DNA of 23,039 bases from Brachionus koreanus (GCA_016987375.1 PJRA01000508.1:2416801-2439839), one strand, 5' to 3'. Counted from the stretch's first letter, positions 1-11,319 are shown. The notes: generated by a model not told the origin, from the sequence alone. Program-made: numbers and translations.

Positions 1-1
1 T

Positions 2-1819
2 AGACTAAATACAAGTCTAAATAATTATCCAACATTGGCCGTTTTTAGGCCGTTTGACTATGAGACAAATCCCAAAGTTGAATTTAAAATAATGGCCTAT
101 GACAAAGATGGCTACAATGATATGACTAATATAGTGATTAATATTTTAAATGTCAATGATAATCCACCTTTATTTGAGAATAAAAATGCTACATTTAAAA
201 TAAAAGAAAATTCGCCTATTGATACTTTTGTTGGTCAATTGATTGTGACAGATAAAGATGGACTAGGCCAAAAAAACTTCAAATTGCTTAGCCAAACGTA
301 CAATCAAGTGTTTCGGATATACAAATCGGGTGTAGTGTCAAATTTGATTGTCCTGGACAGAGAAATTCAAAGTTTTTACACATTGAATATTGAGGTGTTT
401 GACAATGGCAGTCCTAATATGAGCTCGATTGGAATTTTTTACATAGAAATCGAGGATGAGAACGATAACAAGCCGAATTTAATTTATCCTGATGAAAAAG
501 TTACGCATTTAAATGTTAAACTTGAACCAAGTCAAACGGAAATAGTTCATGTTCTAGATGTAAAGGCCATTGACAATGACTTTGGTCTAAATGGACAGTT
601 AAAATTTTATATACATGATTCATTGAACATGTTGGACATAGACTCCAATAATGGTAGTGTTACTTTTAACTCAACCAAGACCAATATTGGCTCAGATTGG
701 CATGAATTTAAAAAAATTCTTGATGTTTACATCAATGTGGCGGACAATGGATCACCTAGTCTTTACACTAGCCTCAATTTTACTCTCTATTTGAATTATG
801 ACTATTCAGAGTTGCCTCATGGTATTCAAATTATCATGCAAAATCAGCTAAACAATTTAAACAAGTCCGCATTTGGCACTGACTTGTACAAAGTGGAAAA
901 AGAAAAGTACAACAATTTTTTTAACATTGTTTCCAATAGTGTGCTGTTAATAATACTTTTGTCAGTTTTGTTTTTTATGCTATTTGTGGCCGGTTTTATA
1001 ACCATTATTATGTTCAAAAAAGTCAACAATGGCCAAGAAAATGGCGACGAGACTAGTTCTGCAGCTGTGTTGGATTGTTTAACACAAATGACAAATGCAA
1101 TCAGTGAAAAATTCAATTTGAACAAAGAGCAAAATTCTCGAGTTGAAGAAAATCTAACTGTAATTTAGGATTAAAATTTTTATTAAATTTAAATTTAATT
1201 TTATTTGTTTAACAAAAAGGTCAAAGATGAAATAATAAGTGGCGCCACTGAGCCAGTTACTGTTGAAAATTTTAGGATACCAGCAAACAATGAGTGTTTG
1301 ATGCAAATCGGTACACCGGAAATTTTAAATTCAGAAAGCATAAACGAATCAAGAGGAACAAGTTGTAGTGATGAGCTAAATAATGAACTGAATGTGTACA
1401 GTCAAGACTACTTGTCCTATGACTATTACAGAACTAACAAGTATCACAGTCAGTTGATGGTGTCCGATGAAATGAGAGTGGTGCACAAATCGAATCAATC
1501 ATATGCAACTACCAGCAGTAATAATACTCCAAGCTCGAGAGATTCCCTGATGAAAACTAGTGAAGATATTTACCAAAATGAGCTGATTAATTTTAACGAT
1601 AAAAGTTATTTTAAACAATCGTTTAAATGCAAAATAGCTCCTTTAAATAACTTTAATGATAAAATGCTAAATTTTCAGTCACAATTGAAAGAAAGTCCGG
1701 GTCTAATCAAAGAGCCACAAAGATTCGAGTCAAAAAACTTTATGGAAAAATTTGAAAATATGTACGGCACTCCTGATTACTTAACAAATGAAAATTTTTT
1801 TAACAGCTCAGCTAACTAG
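2..1819 (+). CDS. Protocadherin-type cadherin, 3' part (5' end outside window)
   Basis: A single-pass cadherin adhesion receptor; 585 residues are visible. The frame is open to the first base of the window, so the N-terminus lies upstream and no start is called. Joined exons are 2-1159 and 1220-1819. The window begins inside an EC repeat (RPFDYE, then AYDKDG and NVNDNPP at nt 149-169). A complete EC repeat follows, with KENSP, VTDKDG, LDRE (nt 353-364), VFDNGSP and DENDNKP (nt 455-475). The membrane-proximal EC has AIDNDFGLNG and VADNGSP but no terminal DxNDN, as is usual next to the membrane. A hydrophobic helix at about nt 935-1015 is followed by FKK, which marks the cytoplasmic side. The tail of roughly 250 residues is rich in Ser, Asn and Asp and resembles no domain I know. 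Intact calcium motifs imply calcium-dependent adhesion (family knowledge). Assignment to protocadherins rather than other cadherins rests on EC style and gene structure. Confidence 0.9.
1160..1219 (+). other. Intron, 60 nt, phase 0
   Basis: The donor is AACT|GTAATT at 1160 and the acceptor is AACAAAAAG|GTC ending at 1219. Joining 1159 to 1220 keeps the frame and removes an in-frame TAG at 1166-1168. Downstream, the frame stays open for 199 more codons of tail-like, Ser/Asn-rich protein. The acceptor has a T-rich stretch, but the last bases are A-rich. The length is a multiple of three, yet retention would truncate the tail because of the TAG. Confidence 0.8.
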
Positions 1820-1867
1820 ATTTTGGAATTGTCCGTTTTTTTTAGTTTTGTTTGTAAATTTTTTTTA

Positions 1868-1873
1868 AATAAA
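1868..1873 (+). terminator. Poly(A) signal AATAAA of the first cadherin gene
   Basis: A canonical AATAAA lies 49 nt after the TAG stop, in a T-rich 3'UTR. This suggests a very short 3'UTR that ends near 1890. Confidence 0.6.
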
Positions 1874-2015
1874 ATCAAATTGACTGGCCAAAAATTTTTC
1901 TATTATTTGAAGTTTTTCTCCTTTTTTCTTTGCGACAAGGGCAATACCTCAAAAAATTTAATCGCTTTTAAGACATAAATTTCTGTCACAATATGAAATC
2001 ATGAAGAAACGCTAA

Positions 2016-3125
2016 ATGGAGATAATATTCAGTGACAAACTGAACATTAAAGTAGACAATAAAAATAATTGATTTAAGGTTTAGGGTTAGAAATTTTAGA
2101 AAATAACCTACTTCCATCATTGGAAATACTGAGAGAAGAAAAGGCCTTCATAAATGAGCAAGACAATGCTCCTTGTCATCGTATCAAAATAGTGAGGCAA
2201 CGATAAAGAGATAGCAAAGCATGAGCCAAGGTCATTTGTTGAGCTGAAGGAAATTGACCTAAGTATTCTAAAAAGTGTATCAAAATCCATTTTTGAGAAT
2301 CAGAATGACTAATGCAAAAAGAATTAGTGACTATTTTAAATATAAAGACAATTTAGCATCTAATTAGAAACTTTATTCAAACCGTTTCTTTACTTTTCTG
2401 AATATTTCTATTTATTATAAAAGTTTTTATTATTTGTTATGTATTTTTATTCTTAGATTAAAGATTGATTTTTTTTTTTATTTGTTTAAATTTTATTTTT
2501 TTGGAAAAATCGTTCTTTTATTTTGATTTAGAACTTGAGATTTTTATAGAATTTAGATTTGACTATTTGTATACAGCACTGATTTTCTACGAAGATTTGG
2601 CGATATTCTACGTAAATTAACGTTATTAAATGTAAAAAACGATAAATTTACGTAAAATTAAATTTTTTCAAAAAACTCAAAAAAAAATTCAAAAAGAATT
2701 TTTCATTGATTTTCACATAAAAATTTAAAAGTTTTTTTTTTGCATAAAAATCTATTCATATCATATAAATCTATTTACTGCTCTAACCCAGGCCGTGTTA
2801 AAATCTAGCATTTTTGGCGCGCATTTTATCAAATGAGCTAAAGTATTTATCAAAATTTGCTTTTGAAAATTATGTAACTGTATTTGAATTTATTTAATTG
2901 ATTATTTCTTTCGAAAAATTAATTTAAAGTTTACATTGACAAAATCTTCGCCAAAATCACCACTTCTAAATCCGATTGAAATGATTTGGAACGAATTAAA
3001 AATCTTTGTAAAAAAACAAAATATTCAAAATGAAAAAGATGCAATAATTTCATAAAATTACATCTTCAAAGAAATGTCAAGCCTTTATTAAATATTCAAA
3101 AAAAAGTAACAAAATAAGAAAATTT
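2016..3125 (+). pseudogene. Broken Tc1/mariner transposase remnant, interrupted
   Basis: Three pieces of a DDE transposase occur in the right order on the plus strand, in shifted frames and with stops. The first piece (from 2016) reads MEIIFSDKLNI, matching the IFSDE block with the first catalytic Asp (codon 2034-2036). The second reads FINEQDNAPCHRIKIV, matching the QDNAPCH block with the second Asp at 2162-2164. The third reads KSPLLNPIEMIWNELK at 2954-3001, matching SPDLNPIENVW with the catalytic Glu at 2978-2980. A further frame-shifted piece, SSKKCQAFIKYSKK, follows from about 3062. The first two Asp positions are only 128 nt apart, far less than the family spacing, so there is an internal deletion. 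The second Asp and the Glu are 816 nt apart, where Tc1-like enzymes have about 105 nt. Clearly inactive. Confidence 0.8.
2215..2945. mobile_element. Sequence of about 0.7 kb inserted within the Tc1 remnant (approximate limits)
   Basis: The Asp-to-Glu spacing of the flanking transposase is about 710 nt too long, so this stretch is probably a later insertion or rearrangement. It has no coding signal. It contains a stem-loop with arms TACGTAAATT (2609-2618) and AATTTACGTA (2645-2654), and a less AT-rich patch at about 2790-2815. I could not find convincing terminal inverted repeats or a target-site duplication, so the boundaries are guesses from where transposase similarity stops and resumes. 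Confidence 0.4.
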
Positions 3126-3130
3126 ATTAT

Positions 3131-3534
3131 GTTTAACAAATTTGATTATAAATAGACAATTTTTTAAAATGTTTTTTTTACTATTATTCTCAAGTTTTCT
3201 GTTTTATATTTTTCGTTCTACCGGTCTGATTTTATATTTGGTTGAGTCATAAAATTTTTTGTTTTTCAAAAAGGTAGGAACTTTTTTGCAATATTTAAAA
3301 AATTTAAATGCTCTTCAAAATAATTCATCCAACTATATATTTCTTTAATTTTAAAACTATTTTATAAAATGAAAGGTCCTTAAAAATCCTTTGATAAACG
3401 ACTTTTCACTTTTGATGAGAAATAAGTCTATTTCAAAATTATGAGAATAGGATTCAGTGGTTGAAATCACTTGTGCAAAAGTCAAAATTAAAAGTCGTTT
3501 TAAAATCTTTTCAAAGTCAAATGACTTGACTTTG
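3131..3534. other. AT-rich spacer, no gene seen
   Basis: This is the stretch between the Tc1 remnant and the gypsy remnant. It probably includes the decayed 3' end of the Tc1 element. A minus-strand open frame of 65 codons at 3357-3554 has no recognisable motif. It directly follows the RNase H remnant and may be random or decayed retrotransposon sequence. Confidence 0.4.
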
Positions 3535-3700
3535 ACTCTATGAATTTTGAACAACTCTGGTTGAATTCATTCCATCTAGCTTGACGAGCTGTTAGAAGAG
3601 AAAGCTTCCATAAAAAGGTAATATTTGGTCTCTGGTTTAATTTAAAACTTGTTCCAGATTTTTGTGTTATGATTTCAGAGCTCTGATCTCTCTTTTCTAG
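3535..3700 (-). pseudogene. Ty3/gypsy retrotransposon RNase H remnant
   Basis: Minus-strand translation from 3655 down to 3563 reads GTSFKLNQRPNITFLWK, then LLTARQARWNEF. This matches the end of the Ty3/gypsy RNase H domain, where a TDHKNLTYL-like block is followed by RQARW.EFL. Just upstream on the same strand (about 3695-3655), in another frame and with a stop, is EIRALKS then HKNLE, which resembles the E..AL..WRH.LEG block. The Asp of the usual TD pair is Asn here, frames are shifted and stops intervene, so it is dead. No LTR, reverse transcriptase or integrase piece could be recognised nearby. Confidence 0.6.
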
Positions 3701-6700
3701 TTGTTATTTTTTAAATGCCTTACTTCTTTATAAAACGGTATTTAAACTATAGTTTGCGAGTTCTTTAAGCTCTAAAAAACCCTGAATGATACAAGAGATG
3801 ATCGAATTGCTTTCTGATAGATGGCCAAAGACTATATTTGATTAATAAATAAAAAATACTTAAAACATTTAATATTAAATTCAAGAATTTTAGATTATAG
3901 CTTTAAAAGAGTATTTTGAACATGAGTATCATAAGAAAAGAGGTCCATCTATAAATTTATACCAGATAAAAGATTACATAAGAAAAGAGTCTATCAGAAA
4001 ATATTTGACTTTTTTCGATATAAAAAATTCTCTTTCATTTTTTTAAATGATTAACCATTTACCTATTTCACAATATCAATACAGTTTAAGAGCTTGAATA
4101 GATAATATGTATTTTTAATTAATTTAAAAATTGTGAATACCAAGGTTAGGTTTTTTATGGGTACGAAGTAATCCTTTAATAATTAAGTTTTTTAAAATTA
4201 ATAATTTTATTTACAAGGAAATTTTTTTTTGAAATTCTGATTCAATGACATTTTTGAATTTTTAATTTTTTTCCAAAAGCTCCCTTTAAAATTGAAGATG
4301 TTAAGTAAAAATTTTAAAAAACCAAGAATGCTTTAAAGAAAAATATTAATTTAGAACTATTCGAGCAAAGATTTACAACCATGTAAAGCCATAGACAACT
4401 ATTTTTAAGTTTGTATATTTTTAGAAACCGTTCATGATAATTTAAACAAAAATCAGCACTTTAAGGGCTTCAAAAAATCACCACTCAAGGTGGAAATGAG
4501 TTTCGATTCATTCAAATTAATTTAACAAGACTTGTTCAGTCAAATATTTTTCTAAGCAATAAACTTTTAGATTAAATTAAAAGAAATTAAATAAGTTTTT
4601 TATGTTTGACTCGAAATTTTTGTAAATTTTTCAAAGCCTAGTTCAAACACTTGATACAAAATTAATTATTATATTTTCTTTAATCAGTTATTTGTTAAAT
4701 TCATAGAGTTTCTATTCTATTTTCTCCTTTAGACTCTACTATTTTATAAAGAAATAAAAAAAATTGCAAATTTAAAAAAATTTTTTTCAATCTAAAATAA
4801 AGATTAATTTTTTTCTTAATTTCGAAATCTAAATCAAAAATAAGATTGTTTATTGTTAAAATTAAAAGAGCAAGAATCATTGATTTAATCAAAAATTACT
4901 TATTGTTTATTTACAAACACTTATTAACAGTTTTTTTATTTCCGCTAATTTTTTTAATCGAGCATTTTAACAGACACAGTAATTAATAACTTTTAACACG
5001 ACTATCTAACTTTGCTACCATTTTCTAAAAAACTTTCCAAATTAAACATTCAATTTCTAATCATAAACATTGAATTTTTTTTCTAAATCAAATTAAGAAA
5101 AAAACAATAGTTTTAAATATTTTAGCTAAATTGATTTTTCTAATTAAAATAATTGATTTTAAATTTTTGGTCTAGTTTTTTAAGGTATTTAATCGTTTTT
5201 AGAAATTTCTTTTTTCAAAGATTTTTTTCTGGGTTATAAATGTACCTGCAAAATAAATTTGAAAGAGAATTTTTGCATTCCCGTTAAAAACAAATTTAGA
5301 GCACTGATCATTTTATTTTCAAAAAGAAAAAAAGAAAAAAAATTTATTGGGAAATATTTTTTTCAGATAATTTAAAACTGGAAATAGCTCGAATAGAATA
5401 GATAGAGAGGACAAAAACAATTTGGCTATTGTCACCGGAAAACTAGGTCTCACTAGGCTTTATAAATTTGAAAAGATTTTGTTGAATAATCATAATTTAA
5501 GTTATATTTACTTGACGCGATGAAAATTCAATTAAATTTAACTTGTAAAAAAAATAAAAAGGGGGTTACAAAATTTTATTAATACAAAATAAATTTAATT
5601 TTTTTTTTCACTCTTTTTTCTTTATGCAGTGAGTATTTTTGGGATATTCTTGTGATTTCACCACTGCTTAACGTCATATTCAGCCTGACTCTAACTTGAA
5701 TAATTTCTAATTCTAAATTTTAATTAAAAATTCAATTAAAAATAGATTGGTTTGCTATAAGAATTCGGAAAATAAGCCCGCAGGCTTATCGTTTTGTAAT
5801 GATCAGTGGCTCAATAAGCTAAATCGTTTATGTTTGCTAGTCGAAATTAATTGAATCGAAGAGACCATACAAACTAGTTGCTTAAAATAAACTGGTTCTC
5901 TTACTAAAAGCTTAGTTCTTATGAATAAACTGAGACTTAGTTGAGGAAACAGGCTAAACTGTTTCAATTTAAACACAATGCCTAATTGAAACAATGTTAA
6001 ATTAATCTAAATTGTGTTAAAAATTCCCCAGGACACATGATGAATTGAATTTTTATGCTTCAAAGTTGTACTTTTTTTTTCTATTCTTTCTAAATTAAAT
6101 TTAATTTAAAAATCAGGGTTAAAAGTTATTAATTTAAAATTAAAAATGCTGGACTGTGATGTTAAATTTAAATTCTTTCACAGCTAGCTAGCTCTCAAAT
6201 GTGTGCATTCGATTTCATGTCGAATTTAATCAAGCATGCTTATCGATTACCAAGACAATTAGACTCAGGGAAACATTGTTTTATGTCGTGATCGATATTT
6301 AGCATTGGCTCACGCGAGCACTTAAAAATCGCCGCTCTATCTTTGACTAAGGTCTTCTCATCTCTATAGTTTCAAATTGATTAAGATCTTAAAATTTGAA
6401 TCGATTTGTTTGCTTCGTTTGTTTTTCATGTATCATTTTTACTTTTTGAGGTTAGAAAAAATTTTGTTGGGCTTCGGAGCCGTATCAAGTGACGCCTAAT
6501 AGGATTTCATTAGAAGCAGCACACTTACAGGAAACGATTTTCTCTTAATGTCATTTAAAAGTGATTTAGAATCGATTTGCAAAATAGGCCCATTTTTTTT
6601 TCTTCTAAGAAAATCATTTACTTGAATGAACTTGATTAGAATCCGATTTTAATCGGAGTAGTTCTGGCTGTTGCTAAGCTTTCAGACGAATTAAGTCCCA

Positions 6701-8147
6701 TAAGCGACTGAACAAATTTACAGCTTTTCTTCCTGTTAGAAAAAAAGTAAGATCGAAATTTTAAATTATAGACCAAATATTTAGATGATTTTGATTAGAT
6801 AGAATGTCAAGATTAGTTAAATATCCAACAGAGCTAAAGGGCTAATTAATAACCACAATTTCAAAACCAAGACTTCAAAAAACATTTTTCTTAATTTTAT
6901 TTCAATTTTATTTTATTCTGGGAAATTTTTTTTTTCTTTAAATTCAAAACTGATGAACATTTTTTAATTCAATCAAGTCAAACTGTTTTTTTTTTTAGAT
7001 TTATGTTTTTTAAGCAAAGATCGATTAGAAACATATATCACTATTAAAATAGTAATAAATCAAAATAAAAGTAAAATTAGTGTTAAATTTTTAATCTAGT
7101 ATTAGTAATTAAAGTAATTTTTCTAGTTGAATTAATCGAAAAAATATGGAACTAAATAATAATAGGACTTAAAAAGCTTTTATTCATTTTAAAAGATTCC
7201 ATATTTCATGAACCTTGAAATTGTTTTTTTTTTCTCAAATAAATAATGTTTATCTTGATATCTGAATTAAAGAATTAGCAGCAGAAGGCTGATAGAATAT
7301 TGATAAAATCAAATATTTCCCATCTATTTGTCATTAAAATCTAAGTTATTTTGTTCAAAAATAAATCCAATCGATTTTGTGTTATTTTTTTTGTATTAAT
7401 TTTCGATAGAGTCGCATATAATCAGGTAATTAAATATGGTGATCAAAACTTGATAGCTCACTTCTGTTTTTGATAGGAAATAAATTTTCGATCAATTTAT
7501 TTTTGAACTAATCATGAAATTAAGAAAAATTAATGAGAAAAATCATATATATTTTATTTTTCATTAATAATGGAAAATTTAATTCAATAAATATTTAATT
7601 TTTATTTTTTGTATTGTTACGCAATTCAAATAATCAGATAGATAATCACTTAATTATTGATCAGAAATTTTAACACTTAATTTACAAATTTTATAAATAA
7701 TCTTTAATTTCAAAAATGTTGTAAAAAATAAATCTAACAATTAATTTATGTGATAGTCAAATTCAAAAAGACTTTCTAAAGATTTTTATTTTCAAAATTT
7801 AAAAATTGGTCGACTAGGCCAAGTAGAAAGAGCTTTAATATTAAAATTTGCAGATTTATTAACAATATACAAGGAGTTTTAATTTTATCAATGGCAAAAT
7901 TTGCAAGAAAGAATTTCATTTTTTGAGAGTTTTGAAAAATTTCAAATTTTTTTCTCTTTTTAAAATTTTTTTCAAATCTAAATCTTCATTATTTTGATCA
8001 AGAATTATTTCCATTAATTTTTTTTTTCCTTATTCACTTCTTGTGGAGCAAAGGATGATGGATGATCATTGTTTTTATTTTCACAAGTCAATTCCCTTCA
8101 GTTTCTTTCTGCTTTCGTGATTTCTTTGTAACTTTATTATAATTTTT
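3701..8147. other. 4.4 kb AT-rich intergenic DNA without recognisable genes
   Basis: I found no coding frame with protein-like composition on either strand. The short minus-strand open frames at 4701-4892 and 5803-5994 are low-complexity or unrecognised. Two near-identical 12-mers (ATAAGAAAAGAG at 3930 and 3978) are 48 nt apart. The part at about 5630-6700 is noticeably less AT-rich and carries small palindromes, for example CTAGCTAGCTAG-type sequence near 6182. It could hold regulatory DNA or very old repeats, but nothing can be named. Confidence 0.4.
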
Positions 8148-8250
8148 GGACGGTCGGGTAGTTAACCCGGCGCGCTTGCAGTCGCAACTGAATGAGTGTC
8201 GAACTCCCTATTGATATCGGGTGTTCTAACCTCAACACCATAGAATAAAC
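8148..8250 (+). repeat. GC-rich islet, possibly tRNA-derived SINE fragment
   Basis: About 100 nt of much higher GC than the surroundings. It includes GGGTAGTTAA followed by GCGCGCTTGCAG, which resembles the A-box half of a tRNA. GTGTCGAACTCCC about 40 nt on resembles the B-box GGTTCGANTCC. It also has a CGGGT/ACCCG hairpin at 8156-8170 and a GGTGTT...AACACC hairpin at about 8219-8238. The order and spacing of the boxes fit the head of a tRNA-related SINE, but it does not fold as an intact tRNA and no A-rich tail or target duplication was seen. Confidence 0.35.
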
Positions 8251-9354
8251 TCCATTAAATTGCAAAATTACATTTTTCCTATGATAATAAAATTTTATTT
8301 ATTTAAATGTGCAGTTAAATTTTGACATCCATTTTTTAGAAATTACAACCCTTTTTCAAACGTTAAAAATATAGCTTTGGGATGTTACAGGAATTTTAAA
8401 ATAAGCAATGAAGTTTAGCATTAAATGGGAATTTATAGTTAGTTTTGTTTTTGTCAATTTCAAAAACATTATTTTAGTCAGTCAATTTTTAATAATTGAA
8501 AAAAAAATGATTTTTAAGATTTAGAGAATTTTTCCAATTAAAAAATTCGAAAACTAAAACATTAATAAAATCAATAGTTAGTCTGATGGACAATGTTTAT
8601 TATTTTATCTAAAAAAATAGCTAACAAAGTAGAGAGGAAAAAATAATTAATTTTCTTTTTTTCAAAATTAGTCTTACAAATTATTTTATCTTAAATTTTT
8701 AGGATATGAGATATGATAGCAGCTGGCTACTAAATAAATAGCTTATCTCAAATCGAAGTAAACATACTTTCATGTAGAAGTGTGTGGATTTGTACCTATT
8801 TATCTTATCATTTTTTGTTTTTCCTAAATGTTTGCTTTAGATATCTAATTAAATGCTAAATGAAGCACTGAGATTTAGGTCTAAGTTAAGTTAAGGTTAA
8901 GTTGACATTTGTTGGCGAAATATTATTTGAAATTGAGATTAACTCGACAAAAATTGATCAATTGATAACACAAAATTGTTCATTCAGTTATTGTTTTTAA
9001 AGTTTGTCAAATATTTGCGAATCAATTTTAGAATGATTCGAAGTAATTTGAGTACGTCAAAAAATAGTTGGTAAACACTCAAGCTAAATTCAAATCAAAT
9101 TATTTAAATCACAGATTGGAATAAGTTTAGATATTCGACTTGGCGATAATAACTGCCTTTGTTTAATTTGTATCGAATTTGCTTGCTAAGCGCATTTAGC
9201 GTGTGTATAAAGTATCAATGATTAAGTAAAAGTGAAAACACCACCAAGGAAAATGACTGACTTGCTTGCTCGCTCAAATAGGATTAAATACACACGTTTT
9301 GCTATTTGTTATTCGTATTAAATAGAAGATAAAGCACATATTAGGTTAAAATTT
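8251..9354. other. Intergenic DNA with possible regulatory sequence
   Basis: No gene is seen. The stretch contains a cruciform-like site at 8707-8750 (listed separately), tandem TTAAG-like units near 8883-8905, and a less AT-rich part from about 9120 to 9300. None of this is diagnostic. A TATAAAG at 9206-9212 has no gene behind it. Confidence 0.35.
8707..8750. promoter_or_regulatory. Palindromic cluster with E-box and GATA motifs
   Basis: Outer arms TGAGATA (8707-8713) and TATCTCA (8744-8750) are exact complements. Inside lies TAGC-AGCTG-GCTA, centred on an E-box CAGCTG (8720-8725). GATA occurs several times on the left side and as TTATC on the right. A bHLH plus GATA-factor enhancer is conceivable, but this is inference from short motifs in an AT-rich background. 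Confidence 0.25.
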
Positions 9355-9407
9355 GGTCTAGGTGATTGGATCAATCACGCTGAATTCCTAGAATTCATTA
9401 GGTCTAG
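9355..9407. repeat. Two adjacent perfect palindromes between direct repeats
   Basis: GTGATTG-GAT-CAATCAC (9362-9378) and TGAATTC-CTA-GAATTCA (9381-9397) are separated by 2 nt. Each has perfect 7-bp arms and a 3-nt centre. The pair is bracketed by the direct repeat GGTCTAG at 9355-9361 and 9401-9407. It could be a dimeric transcription-factor site; the function is unknown. Confidence 0.5.
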
Positions 9408-10512
9408 TATTCATGCTCAAAACTAAGGTGTTATTTGAATTGTAAATATTTGCATTTGTTATTTTAGTGTGATAATTTTAGACCATGGCTATTTGATTTC
9501 GATTAGAATAATCTTTATGGAAAAGAATTTTTTAGCCGTGCTTATTTATCGTAAACTATTATTATGGTCATTGGATTTTTGATGCTTTTTTATTTTAACG
9601 AAATTTTCCTAAATTCATTTTAAATTAGAAAATAAATGATTATGTTTTTGTTATTGAATTTTTTTTTCTTGGTGATGTCTTTTTAAGTGAATTAATGAAT
9701 TCAATTAAGTTTTTTAGTCAAAGACATTCTAAAAATGAGTTAATTTTAAAATTGTAATTTTTAAATTATTAGTAGATAATTTTATGTTTGTTTTTGTTTT
9801 AATGCTAATATGACTAATAACTTCAAAAATTACACCAAAAATTGTTTAGGTCAAAAGTATTTTTTTTTTTATTTAATTTTTTCTATTTACTCTAGAAATT
9901 CGAAGATTAGGAGTAAATTTTTCATATTTTATAAATAGATTATTTTCAGTGTTTATTTTTAAGTTAAGAGTACAAAAAAAATTTAATGACTTTTGTTTTT
10001 AATTTAACGAATATAAAAAATTAATTTTTTATTTAACGTTTTATAAGATTAAATTTTTGTTACTAATAATTTTGGTCTACTAAAGCTAATTATTTTTTTA
10101 TGTTCATTTTCAGTATCATGAAGAAAATTTGAATATCATTTGATCAACTAATTTTTTTAAATAAACATCTGAAAACAAAGTTAAATAAAGTTATAATTTT
10201 TCATGGACTTTGGTTTGAATTATTGATGAAAATTTTTTTACAATTTTTTATTTGAAATATCAATTCTTAATTTATTTAGAGATGGATAGTTCTCAAATTT
10301 ATGAAATTATAAACTCTTGCGGTATGTGCGAGAGATTCAAAAAAACACAAAAAAAAAGTTTTATAAATAATAATTAAGTATAATAGGAATTATGTAAATC
10401 TTCACTTTTTTTTAAACATTAAATGGTATGAGTAAAAAATATTGTCTTCTTATAATTTAATATTTTAATTTTTTTATAATCTTCATCGCCAAATCTGACG
10501 TAATCTTTTCTG
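9408..10512. other. AT-rich spacer, nothing recognised
   Basis: This stretch is highly AT-rich with poly(T) and poly(A) runs. No coding frame, RNA gene or element boundary could be supported on either strand. Confidence 0.4.
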
Positions 10513-10560
10513 AATAAATAAATAAATAAATAAATAAAAATAAATAAATTAATTAATAAA
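10513..10560. repeat. (AAAT)n microsatellite
   Basis: About eleven imperfect copies of AAAT/AATA occur here, degenerating at the right end into TTAATTAA-like sequence. Confidence 0.9.
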
Positions 10561-11239
10561 ATTGTTGAATACTTAAAGCAAAACAGAGTTTTAACTTAAA
10601 ATGTTCCAAATTGAATTAGTAACTTAATTAAAACATGTATAGAAAATTTTAAAAATGATACGGAGTGAAAGATGCTGATAGTACTAAGTTATTTATATAG
10701 ACACTATTTAATTTTTGTCTTTTTTCTTTTTTATTTAAATCTTTTTTTTGTTTATCTTGCATCGCTTTGAAAAGCGGTTAATGAATAAAAAATTAAAAAT
10801 TATTTAATAATAATTAATGTTCCCATCTGTTAAAAGTGCGGTAATAACATGAATGAGACAATAGCTTGACTGAATGACAAATTAGTCTGATGCTCAAAGT
10901 GTGGTCGATTTAAGTCAATTATCAAATTTTTTTTCTCAATTTTATATTTGCATTGAAAAAATAATAAATCATTACCAACTAAAAAAATTTAGTTTAAATT
11001 GCTAACAGGTTTTTTCGTTATTTTTTTTTATTATTATTATTATTATTCAGAAAACACCTCATGGGCGATGTTAAAAAAAATAAAAAATTTAAAATAGTAA
11101 AATAAAATCTATTTTATATGATTTGAGGAGTAGTTCTAGGATTTTTCTGTTTTTCTCACTCGATTCTCTAAAAAGGTAATTAATTATTAACTTTATTAAC
11201 TTGTAATATTAATTTTACTTTACTACTGGTTTTGTGAAA
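10561..11239. other. AT-rich spacer with a (TTA)n tract
   Basis: No gene is seen. A pure (TTA)n run lies at 11028-11047. A perfect short hairpin CGCTTT-GA-AAAGCG lies near 10763-10776. Confidence 0.4.
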
Positions 11240-11297
11240 TTTGGTACAATTGAAGAGAACAAAATTTTAAAAATTCAAATATTTTAAACCAAGTTTT

Positions 11298-11319
11298 GTA
11301 AATGCAACATTGCATTTAC
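11298..11319. repeat. Perfect 10-bp inverted repeat
   Basis: GTAAATGCAA (11298-11307) and TTGCATTTAC (11310-11319) are exact complements around a CA centre. Direct copies of TTTGGTACAA lie on either side at about 11240 and 11370, and two further TTGCA words follow at about 11389-11403. It may be a dimer site for a POU-like or bZIP-like factor, or part of an old repeat. Confidence 0.5.

Noticed and set aside
844..1125. Minus-strand open frame of 93 codons
   Set aside because: It lies wholly antisense to the transmembrane and tail coding region of the first cadherin gene; a shadow frame.
2074..2089. GGTTTAGGGTTAG, telomere-like
   Set aside because: Fewer than two TTAGGG units, within a transposase remnant; not an interstitial telomere array.
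4701..4892. Minus-strand 63-codon frame, Leu/Ile-rich
   Set aside because: Hydrophobic content follows from AT-rich codons; nothing else supports a gene.
5803..5994. Minus-strand 63-codon frame
   Set aside because: No motif, and no splice or promoter context; length is within chance for this composition.
9206..9212. TATAAAG as a promoter TATA box
   Set aside because: No gene, exon or initiator follows; such heptamers are common in AT-rich DNA.
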